Positions 28,301 to 38,434 of a stretch of 64,000 nt of DNA are shown one piece after another. Within the stretch, counting starts at the first letter, position 1; the number at the start of each line of letters is the position of its first letter. The stretch spans positions 17,559,181 to 17,623,180 of the forward strand of contig CAIIXF020000010.1 in NCBI GenBank assembly GCA_903813345.2, written 5' to 3'. This DNA comes from Owenia fusiformis (lineage: Eukaryota; Annelida; Polychaeta; Sabellida; Oweniidae). Both the position numbers and the translations under genes were made by a program. The notes under the pieces are model-generated. The model saw nothing but the letters and a program-made list of their open reading frames with translations, was not told the DNA's origin and ran no database searches.

Positions 28301-31300
28301 GTTGTAAACTTAATTTGACAGAAAAACAATTGAGTTAAATTGTAAGGAAACCCAATAGAGTAAAAATGTGAGGAAACCCGTTGATTAAAAATTAACTTTC
28401 CGTTGAGTCAATCAATTAAATCCAAATTTTAACACAATGTTAATCATAACATAAGGGACATTATACAATCAAATAAATATGAAAAACTTAATTTGCAATT
28501 TATTTTTCAGTTGAAATTTGAACCATTGGCTGTGGAAATTAATCCATTAACTCAAACAAACAGATTATTTATCAGTGTGAACAAAACTCAAATCATGGAA
28601 ATTGAATAATTAGGGATTAAAGTTTAACTTATTATATTGCTCTGGAATGTCAATACATGTATGTGAATGGTGAAAAACTACATGATTTTGACAGAATTGT
28701 TGGCCACGGGGAGGGGGTCCTTAGCTACAGGTTTGTATAAAATGCGTAATGTGTTTATTGAATATTGAGCAGTTCCCTGTCATGACTGTTTTTCCGGTTG
28801 GCAAAGTGAATACAGGTGGTTGTTTGTACCTGTGTAAGAGAGATCGATGTAAATGCTGTTTGCTATAAACTTAATGTGACAGAGAAACAATGGATTAAAA
28901 ATGTGAGGAAAACAAATTAATTAAAAATTCAAAAATTTACTTTACAATGAATTAATTGATTGAATCAAAAATTTAACACAATGTTAATTATAACATGAGG
29001 GACATTATACAATCAAATATGTATGTAAAAACTTATTTTGCAAATTATTTTTGTGGAATTAAGAGCCATCGGCTGTAGAGATTAATCCATGAACCCTAAC
29101 AAACAGATTAATTATCAGTATGAATGAAACTCATTTCATAGGAATTGAATAATTAGGGATTAACGGCTCGAAAATAACCGCGTATAATATGTTTTTGATT
29201 GCAAATGCCAACATATTATTTGCTCCTGACAGGAATATTATTCTATATTATTTGGCATTATATGTTGTTCCCTTTAAATAATACACGAATAATATTATTA
29301 AATCAAAAATAATTCTTAAAAATACGTATTATATTTTTTTCCGTTATAATAAAAGAAATAACTGCCTATTATACAGGTTAAAAATATTCTCTACGATTCT
29401 CTCTTAATGCAACTTATTTGGCAGTATATTAAACATTTTATTCTATATTATTTTTACTTTTTTACCAAGTGTAAAGTAAAATATTGTGTATGGAATGTAA
29501 AATTTATCGTTTAATCATCCATCATTTATCAGTCCCTCGTATGTTTGATAAAACATGTTTCTTTTATTGCAGTTGTAATATTTGGAGTATTGTCAATTGG
29601 AATGGCTTATATGGCAGCTGGTTTGGGAGGCACTGTCGTCCAAGCGTCAATGAGCTTCAGTGGGTCAGCAGGAGGCGCTCTACTAGGCATATTCATCTTA
29701 GGAGCTGTCTTTCCGTGGTCCAACTGGATTGTTAGTGTAACTCTCTTGCAAACGGCCATGAATTCAATTTAATGTAGCTTGAACAAATTCGGCAAAGTTA
29801 TACCTCTAAAATTTGAGATAAATCCCCGGATTTTCGTACTGTGTACAAACATTGAATTCGTCAGGTGAAAAGATTTTAATGAAAAGTGAAATAACACATT
29901 GGACAAATAAGGCTCTTGTTTTATCCCCTTAAATATGATAATATCAAATGTTTTAAATCAAATCCAAGTGAATACATCTCATGATTTTGAAAGATTCACT
30001 TGTATGCAGGTACATGTAGCATTAAGGAAACTCAAATTCATATATACAAGTACTATATGAGCCAGGCCACAGGAAAATGGGTCTTATCACAGATTTTTTC
30101 AAAATTCTGATTTTTTGTTTATCTTAGAAAGCACAAAGAGACCTTTCAAATGAGCCATGGCTTATGTCTTTACAAATTTTCGTTGCATATATAGACCTAA
30201 AAGTTGGATTTGAATTTAGCACATTTTCCTCTTAATCTTGGGCACATTTTTGGCTCTGTAGCACAATTCAAATTTTTGTGATAATACCGGTTTTCCTATG
30301 ACCAGGCTCATATGTTTTAAATATTAACAACTACATACACTACAGGGTGCTGTATCTGGAGGCATCATTGGGGTAATGTTCTCCATGTGGATTAGCATAG
30401 GTGCTTATGTGTCCGGTAGGGGGCGTCCGGGTATGCTTCCTACAACAGTCCAACACTGCCCATACAACACTACCTTCAACGCCACCTATGGGCAGCTAAA
30501 TTTAACTATTCCATCAAGACCTCTACCTCCCCCTGCGTAAGTATACTTTATATTTTTATTCACATAATAGTAATTACAGAATAGTAAAGGGTTATTCATC
30601 TAACGGGACGTTTTTCAACCTTCGCCATTCAACCTTCTTGGTGAATTATGGGGTCGCTTCCAGATGGGCCTTGGATATAAATGCACAGTGGTATTGTTAT
30701 TTCAGAGAAGGGCTGAACAACCTCTATACGCTGTCATACCTTTGGTTCCCCAGTGTTGGATTCCTCACTACCATAATTGTAGGAATGATAGCAAGCGCCA
30801 TTACCGGTAAATTCATTAAATTCATTATTCGAGTATTGTCACTTTCGATTTCAAAGGTTACGTCTATTGAATCAACAAATACAATTTTTGAACAAAAATG
30901 TATTTGTTCCTCAACTTTTGCATGCTATCGTTTTTTAACTATTGTTTTCTTAAAGTCGAATGTCTTTAGATTAAAAAATTGTCGGAGTGACATTTAGTGT
31001 AGTTTTACCCATCCCAAATCTCTTCCCATCATTAATTAAAGATTTTTTAGGATTCAACAACCCTGCGGATATGGATCCACGGTATCACATGCCTATATTT
31101 GATTGGATGTGTGGCTGTTTAATACCAGGAAAAATCAAAAGATTTCTTAACTGTAATGTAAATCGGAGTGTTTTACAGTATGACGATGAACAGGTATGCA
31201 AACAAATCTATATTAGAATTAACTGTTGTAAACCTGGCATCTATTGACTGAAAAAGTGTGTAACGTGAATATAGAACTACTCTTTTATTTTACCCCATCT

Positions 31301-31462
31301 ATGTTTCAGATATTGGATCAAAAGCAGCAGGCTCGCTTAAATGAGTCACCAGATAAAGCCAAAGAGGTTGCTTCACCATTATATGAAACGAATCGAACAA
31401 CACAAGTGACCTCAGATGTAGATATTAATGGGCACAAAATTGTGCAAAACACGAAGCTTTAG
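13318..31462 (+). CDS. SLC5-family sodium/solute symporter (SMCT/SMVT type), 13 exons
   Basis: Exons: 13318-13662, 14600-14668, 15779-15830, 16381-16529, 16786-16859, 17036-17176, 18418-18553, 18801-18999, 29573-29730, 30346-30536, 30706-30806, 31051-31193, 31310-31462. All introns are GT-AG and all phases close, giving 1911 nt and 636 aa, the usual size for SLC5A6/A8/A12-type carriers. Family hallmarks: exon 1 has the N-terminal helices with [17 protein letters not shown]; exon 4 has [16 protein letters not shown]; exon 6 has [20 protein letters not shown]; exon 8 has [20 protein letters not shown], the Ser-rich helix that in SLC5 carriers forms the Na2 sodium site. About 13 membrane helices are expected. 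The C-terminal tail of about 60 residues is hydrophilic. By family it should import monocarboxylates, vitamins or iodide with sodium across the plasma membrane; the substrate cannot be told from the sequence. Intron 8 (10,573 bp) is packed with transposons. Confidence 0.93.
14740..15552. mobile_element. Non-autonomous inverted-repeat element rich in CGTTC words (SLC5 intron 2)
   Basis: The left end is GGTACC, a run of 14 C, then TATCACACCAAACTCGTTCT. The right end is AGAACTAGTTTGGTGTGATA followed by GTAGGGTACC. The ends are therefore inverted repeats sharing TATCACACCAAACT and GGTACC. A further TTTGGTGTGATAG lies inside, near 15145. The 813-bp interior is full of GTTC/GAAC and ACGT words on both strands and has no open frame. 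It fits a MITE with many subterminal transposase-binding-like motifs; superfamily unknown. Confidence 0.7.
16103..16336. mobile_element. Short MITE with CACTG..GGATC ends and G runs (SLC5 intron 3)
   Basis: The 234-bp element has a left end CACTGATTGATCCAG and a right end GATCCGCCAGTG, which are imperfect inverted repeats. Inside is a G run near 16130 and GGCC-rich words (TTTTGGGCC, AAAGGCCAT). The same kind of sequence recurs at 44958-45148 and 45293-45600. It ends only 44 bp before SLC5 exon 4, so it sits near the branch-point and polypyrimidine region of that intron. It is probably a hAT-like non-autonomous element, by its end sequence. Confidence 0.65.
17304..18215. mobile_element. Inverted-repeat element (MITE-like) in SLC5 intron 6
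   Basis: Left end CAGTGACGTGTCGCAAAAAG and right end CTTTTTGCGACCCGTCAG are inverted repeats with few mismatches; both are followed inward by GCGC-containing words. The length is about 912 bp. No open frame of note lies within it. It is probably a non-autonomous DNA transposon; no clear target-site duplication was seen. Confidence 0.65.
19137..21754. mobile_element. 2.6 kb terminal-inverted-repeat element with TA target site (SLC5 intron 8)
   Basis: The left end CAAGGGGCGATCCATATATT is mirrored exactly by AATATATGGATCGCCCCTTG at the right end, and TA lies directly outside both ends, as in Tc1/mariner-type insertions. Similarity between the arms runs about 175 bp (left 19137-19310, right 21580-21754). 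It then continues with another piece, GGTAGGCAGGTCAATTAAAT at about 20889, which pairs with 21545-21592. The left arm therefore appears split by the ATTCAT-rich block at 19311-20885. The interior (20931-21544) shows no intact transposase. Confidence 0.8.
19311..20885. repeat. ATTCATGAA-type degenerate tandem repeat block with inner insertion
   Basis: Dense degenerate repeats of ATGAATATTCAT-like words, with longer repeats containing ATTAAATGATCAGATATTCA. One such unit is seen at about 19722-19780 and again at 20446-20500. Between these copies (about 19800-20445) is unlike sequence ending in GCCGGCATCGGC and an A-rich tail, which looks like an inserted SINE or other short retroelement 3' end. 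The whole block interrupts the left arm of the surrounding TIR element. Confidence 0.65.
22490..23570. repeat. Tandem repeat of about 0.6 kb, left pair
   Basis: Two tandem copies start near 22499 and 23107. Shared words include TTTTAACACAATGTTAATCAT, ATTAACTTTCC, and GGACATTATACAATC-like and GGGATTAAAGT-like strings. Divergence between copies is visible, so the duplication is not recent. Copy 2 is interrupted by the nested element starting at 23571. Confidence 0.7.
23571..27734. mobile_element. 4.2 kb element with terminal inverted repeats of about 0.55 kb
   Basis: The left arm (about 23571-24110) and right arm (about 27190-27734) are inverted copies over roughly 540 bp. Outermost words are AGACAGGTTCCAATT and AATTGGAACCTGTCT; inner ends are TAGTGCCCTACCCCTGG and CCAGGGGTAGGGCACTA. 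The arms differ by scattered substitutions and small gaps. The middle 3 kb is AT-rich with no protein-like open frame. The family is unclear: long arms starting AG occur in Polintons and in foldback elements, but the size and absence of genes argue against a complete Polinton. Confidence 0.75.
28169..28215. repeat. Poly(G)16 and poly(C)12 runs 19 bp apart
   Basis: A run of 16 G (28169-28184) is followed after 19 bp by a run of 12 C (28204-28215). The two can pair as a hairpin, and the G run alone can form a quadruplex. Lengths of such runs are often misread in assemblies. Confidence 0.85.
28310..29165. repeat. Tandem repeat of about 0.55 kb, right pair
   Basis: Two further copies, starting near 28330 and 28870, of the same repeat seen at 22490-23570. 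They carry the same TTTTAACACAATGTTAATCAT word and AACAAACAGATTA-like strings, in the same orientation as the left pair. They continue the tandem array on the far side of the nested 4.2 kb element. Confidence 0.7.
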
Positions 31463-32255
31463 ATGACTCTTAAGTAACTCGGACCAACTGCGAATAATTA
31501 ATACAATTACATAACTATTCTTTTTAGTTTTAGTTTCAAGACGAAACTTGTCGTACTTCCGACGTGCAAGTAAACTGGGCAATGACTATGCAAAGTAATG
31601 ACTATCATGTAATGCAATAATGACTCAATGGTGATAAAACATTTGATCAATGCAAAATGTATGTCCGCCCAGCCATGGATGTTCATTTTGATTTTTAACA
31701 AACGATCGAGAAGGGATTCTCATTATTTTTATATACCCATGACAGTTTTAAAATTGAAAAAAGGCTGAAGCGTACTTGTGAATAGCCTGATTAGATATAA
31801 ACAAATTCAAGTGTTATAATTTTGAATGGCACGGTTTTATTATAGTTTTAATACTTATTAGTAGTAAGAAGCACATACATATTGACACAATCACGTGTAT
31901 CGAAACATTTAACATTTACAATTAGCAAATAAAAATACATATTTACCATTTACAGTAATCTGTTGCATCAGGCATTTGTGCAATATGACATTTAAAAATC
32001 AATTATAATTAATAACACATAATAAATCATATTTAAGTAGTACTGTTTAGACCATCCATAGTTAATATAGCGTTTGTATAGTATATCCCCGGGTGGTGTT
32101 GCACATACTTTACATGAATTGTATTCATCGTGGGTAACATGATACTCCAAATGATCGATGGGATCATCATCCATCATCCATGATGTATACTAATAATATA
32201 TTGCAATGAATCATTTTAGTTTAAAACTATTGTTTATGTGTACGTTTATATGAGT
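31463..32255. other. Tail-to-tail intergenic spacer
   Basis: A 793-bp AT-rich spacer between the SLC5 stop codon (+) and the stop codon of the unrecognised gene (-). It must contain both 3' UTRs. A forward AATAAA lies near 31927 and a reverse-strand AATAAA near 31836, so the two transcripts may overlap at their 3' ends. No other gene was seen. Confidence 0.55.
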
Positions 32256-34366
32256 CTACTTCTTTTTCTTCTTCTTTGCAGATGAGAACATCCCTCTTCC
32301 TTTCCCCTTTCCTTTTCCTTTCTTGCCCTTCTTTTTCTTCTTCTTTTCCTTTGGAACTTCTTCTGGTAGTTCACAGAGCAGACCTGCAATATAACAAACA
32401 TTTGGATTAAAACATTTCTCTTAGTATATGGAATACATTTGATGATCAAGATGTATGGATTGTACAAGTATATTTTTAAAAGACATCTGTAAATAAAGTT
32501 ATTGATCAATGGTCATGAATAATGTAAATAAGTCCCGGGTGTGATCAACAATTCCAGCACTTTTTGCGATGGCAAATTTATTTTCAATTTTACTGTTTTT
32601 GTGAATTTATCCATACATGAGATTTTTTTTAAAAGAGCCCAAAAATATCCACTATATTGTTTTAATTCTTCAGTTGAGCAGCAATTAGTTCAATATTTTG
32701 GAAGAAAGACGATCACAAACAAAAGTTCATGCACATGCCGAACTAATCGACACTGAACTGAGCTAAACCAGCTTACCGTAATCAGGAATGGGTCGCAGAA
32801 GCTCTGGATCAATATTTTCAAGCTCTGTCGGGTCAACAATTTCTTTTTTCTCATCCTCGGGTTTCTTTGGAGCTAGACCAAGGAGCGATTGAGCACCTGT
32901 AAAATACATATCATTAATGCATCACCACTACAAATGTTCGGAGTCTATCGCATGGCATGTATTGGCTTTCTTGAAGTCAACCTGAAGTATACATTGACAT
33001 GAATATCGAGTTAAATGCCATGTAAGATGTCAGTATAGATTCAATAAGTCTAACTGGAATTGTACCGATTTTTTTTATAAATGCACCATTGCATTGCAAG
33101 CCGGTGTATGCAGATATGATATATCTGGGTAAGATTCGTGTTGCTAAAAAACTCCATCCATCCAATAAAGCTCCATCTATTTTTCAGAAATTGAATGAAA
33201 AGCAGCTTTAGTATGTGTTTTGAATTTTCTTACCTAAAACGAAGTTCTGTGATTCACTAACAACTTTCTTAGCGAGTAGATCTTCTATTCGTTGGGCAAC
33301 TGTAAAGTCAGCAGCAGTCATGTGTTGTCTTAATACTTTGGGGTCTTCTGTCATGAGTTGTAGTCCTGTATTGTCACTGGACAGTTTCAAGAACTTTTGT
33401 GCCAAATATATTGCAGTCCGTATAGTTGCAGGCCAAATATTATATTCATCAGGGTCTATACCTTTCATTTTAACCTCTGTGTAGTCGTATGTTCGTATAG
33501 TAAATCCTCGCCAGTAATCGAGGTAATGTTTGAACTTATCTATACCTGGAACCTTACATTTTTTCAAAGCTTTAAAGAAGCCCTTTGCAATCATATTAAG
33601 TCCCCGGAGCCGACCTGTGAGGTCCATAACAAATCTTAGTCGATGCGACTCGGCATAGAATCTATGAGCCTGGAGTAGATCAGCCGCGGTTTGCATATCT
33701 TTATATGTCTTTACTCTTGGGTCTTTTGGTGTCACCGGAGTGACCTTACGTTTACGTAGTTTCTTTTTCTTCTTCTTCGTCACATCTGGAACTGTTGCAC
33801 GAAGGTACTCTGCCTTTTCCATGGCTTGGAGAAACGCTGTCATTTCTTCCTGCTCAAACGTATTGTATTTAAATGTCACTATGGCAACATGGCGGAGCAA
33901 AAAATCCATAAAAAGTCTCCATTTTTTAGCACCCTTATCCCAAGCTTTCTTTTCCTTTTCGGACATGTTTTCAATAAGTTTGCTCGGATCCACATCGAAG
34001 GCACTGCCTGCCCCACTCGGGGCCTCGCTTCCTGCATCACTGTCATTGTCACTCATATCGTCAACTCTGAAATAACAGAAAATGAGTTTGTATTATCTGC
34101 TTAACATGCAATACGAGGAATACTTTAATTCCAGTGCAGTTGACCTTTAACTCAATAATACAATACACTTGTCTTAACAGTATATCTATATCTGTATATA
34201 TTATATATCTGTATATCATCTGATTACCTCATAGTTTCTAATATATCTGTATATATATCATCTGATTACCTCATAGTTTCTAATATATCTGTATATATAT
34301 ATCATCTGATTACCTCATAAGCTCCAAATGTGACATATCAATCGCTGGCATACGATAACCCGTCAT
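32256..34366 (-). CDS. Unrecognised Lys-rich protein, four coding exons
   Basis: Exons on the minus strand: 34314-34366, 33234-34066, 32777-32896, 32256-32383. All have GT-AG borders and the phases close to 1134 nt and 377 aa. The protein starts MTGYRMPAIDMSHLELMRVD, then an acidic Ser/Asp/Gly stretch, then a mostly helical-looking central part of about 230 residues rich in charged and aromatic residues (for example RLFMDFLLRHVAIVTFKYNT and FKHYLDYWRGFTIRTYDYTE). The tail is strongly basic: repeated KKKKKKGKKGKGKGKG and ending in SSAKKKKKK. There is also an internal KKKKKKLRKRK. No signal peptide or membrane segment is visible. I do not recognise the family. The basic runs could be nuclear localisation or RNA- or tubulin-binding segments, but that is a guess. 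A later ATG at 34056 could serve if exon 1 were skipped. The donor of intron 1 is triplicated (see 34217-34314). Confidence 0.85.
34217..34314 (-). repeat. Triplicated 5' splice site of intron 1 (42-44 bp units)
   Basis: On the minus strand the real donor TATGAG|GTAATCAGATGAT ends the first coding exon at 34314. The same string, with the last exon bases as ACTATGAG, recurs with donor-like borders at 34270 and 34228. The units are 44 and 42 bp and contain an AT-rich filler (ATATATACAGATATATTAG). The two extra donors are inside the intron and match the real one over the whole donor region. Confidence 0.9.
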
Positions 34367-35999
34367 GATTTACAAATTAGTTTCTAAGAAATCTTGGAAT
34401 CAATCCTATTTTCTTATGAAGGAAAATAACGAGATGGCTATCACCCGCTATCGTCTATCATCCGGTTGTATGAATTAAACAGAGTATATTCTTTAGATTG
34501 TGGTTATGCGTATCTGATCAAAATGATACTAGATGATCACTATGGAAACTAATTCCATACCTTCGTTGAAACCATGGAGACTCGCTCCTTGATCTAATCT
34601 ATATCAATCAGAACTCTAATCTTTCTCAATACTATACGAAAAGTAATTAATAATTCTCTAACTAATAAGATTGTGTAATTGAAATAATGATATCGTTAGA
34701 AACTCTTAGTGTTTGCTATTTTACGACATAACACGAAATGAACCTATGAAATTAAGCAAGCGCTGAAAATGATTGTCGCAAGGTATGTACAAAAAAGTTT
34801 GGAAAATATTGGATTTAATTGTTTCCATTTACCACTTGCAGCCAGAGAGTTTACGATGACATGACCTTATAAGGGAATGATGAATGTATTACTCCACAAA
34901 GAAACCATAAATCAAATGCATTTGAGTTTTACAGTAGAACAGTAATATAAGAAATCTCAGGTTTTGAACTAGGAAAGGGAACTACTAAACGAATTTCTTC
35001 ATATCTAAGTCTAAGTCAATTCATGCTACACCTAATCAATAGCGTCAGTTACAGACAATTACTGTTACTTATTTTCTAGCTATTGACTTCTATAACATTT
35101 TCCATCATTAATTAAAATATCAATAATATTCTGCCCAGTGACTCTATCTGTGTCATTAATTATTTGAGTGCCATGTATTGGTATAATATGTCAATAAGTT
35201 ACTGGATAAATCCTTCTCGTGATATAAATAGGGGACGTGTATTGTCCACCACACTTATATAAGTGTTCAAATATTTGAATTCAAAGATTGCTATTGACAT
35301 TATTGATGGAGTTGTTGTATGGTCAAAAGATCTGTTAGCAGTTCATTTGACTTATACGGTGATATCAATACCTAACATTGTTCCACTAGTACTGGGTGAA
35401 ATAAAATTAGTAAAGGATCTAAGAGTTGCTCAAATCTTACACTCATACACAAGTATAACGATGATTGTTAGACTGAAGAACAAATATATTTCCTTACAAT
35501 CGATCGATGACAATTATAAGTTTTCTATTTGTCTAGGAATGTTATAGACATGCCATTTGTTATAGACATTCCATTTAACGAACTTGTTATTTTAAAAGAA
35601 CTTCTTTGACATATTCATACTCATAAAATGAGCATTGCTTCATTCGAACAGGAAGAATGCCATGGAGTTTACAGGTCATAATGCCCTTTAATCAAAGGAA
35701 CAGTAGCAATATCCGAATTCAAGAATATATAAGCCTACTAGGAATCACATATCAAACTGTAATCAAATCATTAATTTCACAGTAACAATTGTATTGGCAA
35801 ATATTTCATTTATGTTATATTATAATGTATACTCAATATCGATACTGTTGATACCCCCTCACAGTATATTCCATTTCAAACCTGCCACCACGCCAAGGAT
35901 TGTATCCTTAATTCCATCTACAACCAATACTCCTATCGGTCAGGTCCTATGAACTGTCTTTATTTGATTATGGTCTCGACCATATGCAAGTTTTACCAT
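34367..35999. other. Intergenic DNA
   Basis: AT-rich sequence upstream of the unrecognised minus-strand gene. A forward TATAAATAG at about 35223 resembles a TATA box, but the open frame after it begins with GTG and has no recognisable content, so I do not call a gene. The region should hold the promoter and 5' UTR of the gene at 32256-34366. Confidence 0.45.
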
Positions 36000-36233
36000 T
36001 TATACATACTCTATCATTGCTTCCTCTACATCTACTACATGTATATCTTTAGCTTCATCAGTCTCTGGTTGATCTATTCCCCTGTGCTGTTCACTTAACG
36101 AGCTTGATTTATCAACATCCTTCTCTTTTTGGTTGGATATTGTTAAACTGTTCAACAATACTTGAGCTTTCTCATATTCAGAATTTGACTGTTTCATCTT
36201 CTTGAGTTTATTTTTGATTGTTTGGCGAGACAT
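36000..36233 (-). CDS. Possible small acidic protein or first exon, unrecognised
   Basis: An open frame of 77 residues starts with ATG in a good context (TTCACCATGTC). Composition is protein-like: a basic N-terminal third (MSRQTIKNKLKKMKQSNSEY), then Ser/Glu/Asp-rich sequence. It ends EYV then TAA. The end also contains GA|GTATGT, a possible splice donor, so this may be a first coding exon rather than a whole gene; I found no matching downstream exon. No domain is recognised. It could be a chance frame. Confidence 0.3.
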   Translation of the reverse strand: MSRQTIKNKLKKMKQSNSEYEKAQVLLNSLTISNQKEKDVDKSSSLSEQHRGIDQPETDEAKDIHVVDVEEAMIEYV

Positions 36234-37767
36234 GGTGAATCTTTATAATTAGCTTACTTTAAATGAATTGATAATGGTAAAGCTATCACTTATTGTGTTG
36301 TTGTGATTGTTTGAACATCTCCATAACCACTATCTACTTTAGGAGAACATATACCTTTAGGTCAATTTAAGTAAATTTACTTACAAACTTACTTGTTAAT
36401 GTTTAACTAAATATTTCACAGATGGGAGCCCATAGCGTAATTTTAAATAAGGAATCGGGCCTCTGAATATGGAGTTATCAGGAGTGACTGCCCAATTCAT
36501 ATGACTATAACATGATAACTAGCCCTTGGTAAGCATAAAACACGATCACCATGCCATATAGTAATAACAATGCTGCGTGCCAGGTTCAGACAAATGATGA
36601 TCACACTTTGGCACATCCATGTCACACCTGTTTCTTCAAATCCTCTTTAAACCCACAAGTCATCCATTGATTGGTTGAAAGTGATTTTCCATTGTCATAA
36701 AAATCGAAATAGAAATGTTACAGACACTAGATTGAAACAATTCTTCGTTTTTACCAAATAAATTCAATGTTAATTTTGTATCTCCACTTAGTTATGACAC
36801 CTCTCCGCGTTAAGATTGTCATATGCCCAAAAATTATCTGATTAGAATATATAAACCAACTTACCTTCAGAAATTCAGATTCAGCTATGTTATTCTTCTT
36901 CAATTCATCTTTTTGAGGATATGATAATCTGTTTTATTGTGTTTATAAACTGTTCATCAAGTGTTCAGCCTATACACTAAGCCTAATATTTTTGTACAGC
37001 TCTTAGCTTTCAATGGGCCACCTTTCAATGAATGGCCGTTGCCATGGACGCAATGTAAACCAACGAAAGCTAGTATTAGTGTAGTGCAATATTTAAACAA
37101 AATAAAATGAGTTTATTCTTAAACCAATTGAAACGAGTCTACGTTCAGTCCGTTTCTTCACAAAATGTACACAAATCAAGTAGAAGTAAATTTAGAAAAA
37201 ACAACAATAACAATCGATAATATTGGTCAACTTATAACAGCCCTTCTCGTGACTTCAAACCCTGCTTTGACTTGAATATTTTCCCATACTATATTCAGAG
37301 TGAAATTCATGATAAGTTTTGTGTTAATAAAGGCATAATAAGATTTGTATGAAAAGCTTAGGATCTACCGCCACCTATTTGATCGCATAATAATAATATT
37401 TAGTATGAATTAACGCTGTATTATCGCTTAACATTTTAACAAACTTAATACTTTAAACTGGGATAATCAACTTGTCGAATCTTATATTCAAAATAATTAG
37501 AAATATGATTTTGAAATCAATCCACGCGTTTATTTTCTATTTACTTTAAATGCCTTGGGCAGAAATAGCTAAGACAAGAAATGATATCCCCCTACAAAAT
37601 GCTTACAATTAACAAATGGCCCAGTTACACTACTAGTACAGTTACTAGCAATAACAGTACTAGTAGTGTGCATAGAGAGGACACAATTGCAGTAACATTA
37701 AAAGCGTTTGAATCATCCATGAGGCGTAGGTAGGCTATCTTGCAAGTGTATAGGCAGGAGTCACAGA

Positions 37768-37820
<53 letters not shown>

Positions 37821-38434
37821 TTAAGTATCTCCTCATAACTGTCTCTGAGAGACCAATTATAGTTTTAATATTATTGTAAATAAATCTGATGCCGATGCAG
37901 CAAGGACCATGATTGAAATATATAACAATAACATAATAAGAGACCATTACGAAATGCATGATGGGTTCGTTTTTCAATTGATATCTGAAAGCACTGATCA
38001 ACAACTCTGAACTGAAATGAAAAAAAACAAGCTGTTTTAGTTTCAGAAAACACACCAGGCTTTGTTGTGTATCGTACCGCATTTTATCCGCATCTTAGCA
38101 CTCAGCTTTTGGTGTGTATGGAAAAAAATTAATACCATCGAAATATTACGCTGATGTTATAATATGGATAAAACTACAATATTGGCATTTAAATCACCTT
38201 TGTAAAATGGAATCCCTTTCACAAATATTGCAATATTATAGCATCACGACTCGTGTACATATACTTAAAATCAGTAAAATATAAATGAAAAAAGATAAAA
38301 CTACTTAAATCAATTTTAGTCTATTTCAAAATGGCCAGTACAACATATCGAAAAAGCTAATTGCAAGTGATTTGAGGAATCTATTAGAAGGAAAGTAATA
38401 GGAGCCAAACTGCTATCAGTCCTATACAATAGGT
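36234..38434. other. Intergenic DNA downstream of the receptor gene
   Basis: AT-rich DNA with no gene I can support. It contains a perfect-armed hairpin (arms ACACTACTAGTAC and GTACTAGTAGTGT, 37627-37639 and 37657-37669) and a (TTG)n microsatellite. The right end should hold the 3' UTR of the receptor gene. Confidence 0.5.
37768..37820. repeat. (TTG)n / (CAA)n microsatellite
   Basis: About 17 nearly perfect TTG triplets (CAA on the other strand). The threonine-run open frame read across it on the minus strand is an artefact of the repeat. Confidence 0.95.

Larger units (their letters stand above)
21771..29471. mobile_element. 7.7 kb composite inverted-repeat element with TAA target site (SLC5 intron 8)
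   Basis: The left end CACTTGGT is matched by ACCAAGTG at the right end, and TAA lies outside on both sides (21768-21770 and 29472-29474), a 3-bp duplication of the kind made by PIF/Harbinger-type transposases. The arms are long and AT-rich (about 21771-22300 and 29160-29471). The inner ends of both arms share the word AATATTATACGCG or a close variant next to TCG. Inside are four copies of a repeat of about 0.55 kb and a nested 4.2 kb inverted-repeat element. No intact transposase frame is visible. It ends about 100 bp before exon 9. Confidence 0.65.

Noticed and set aside
35263-35547. Plus-strand 94-residue frame after a TATA-like sequence
   Set aside because: It begins with GTG, not ATG; the first in-frame ATG is late, no domain is visible and no splice partners were found.
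37735-38082. 115-residue frame with a threonine run
   Set aside because: Translated (CAA)n-type microsatellite with no domain and no splice support.
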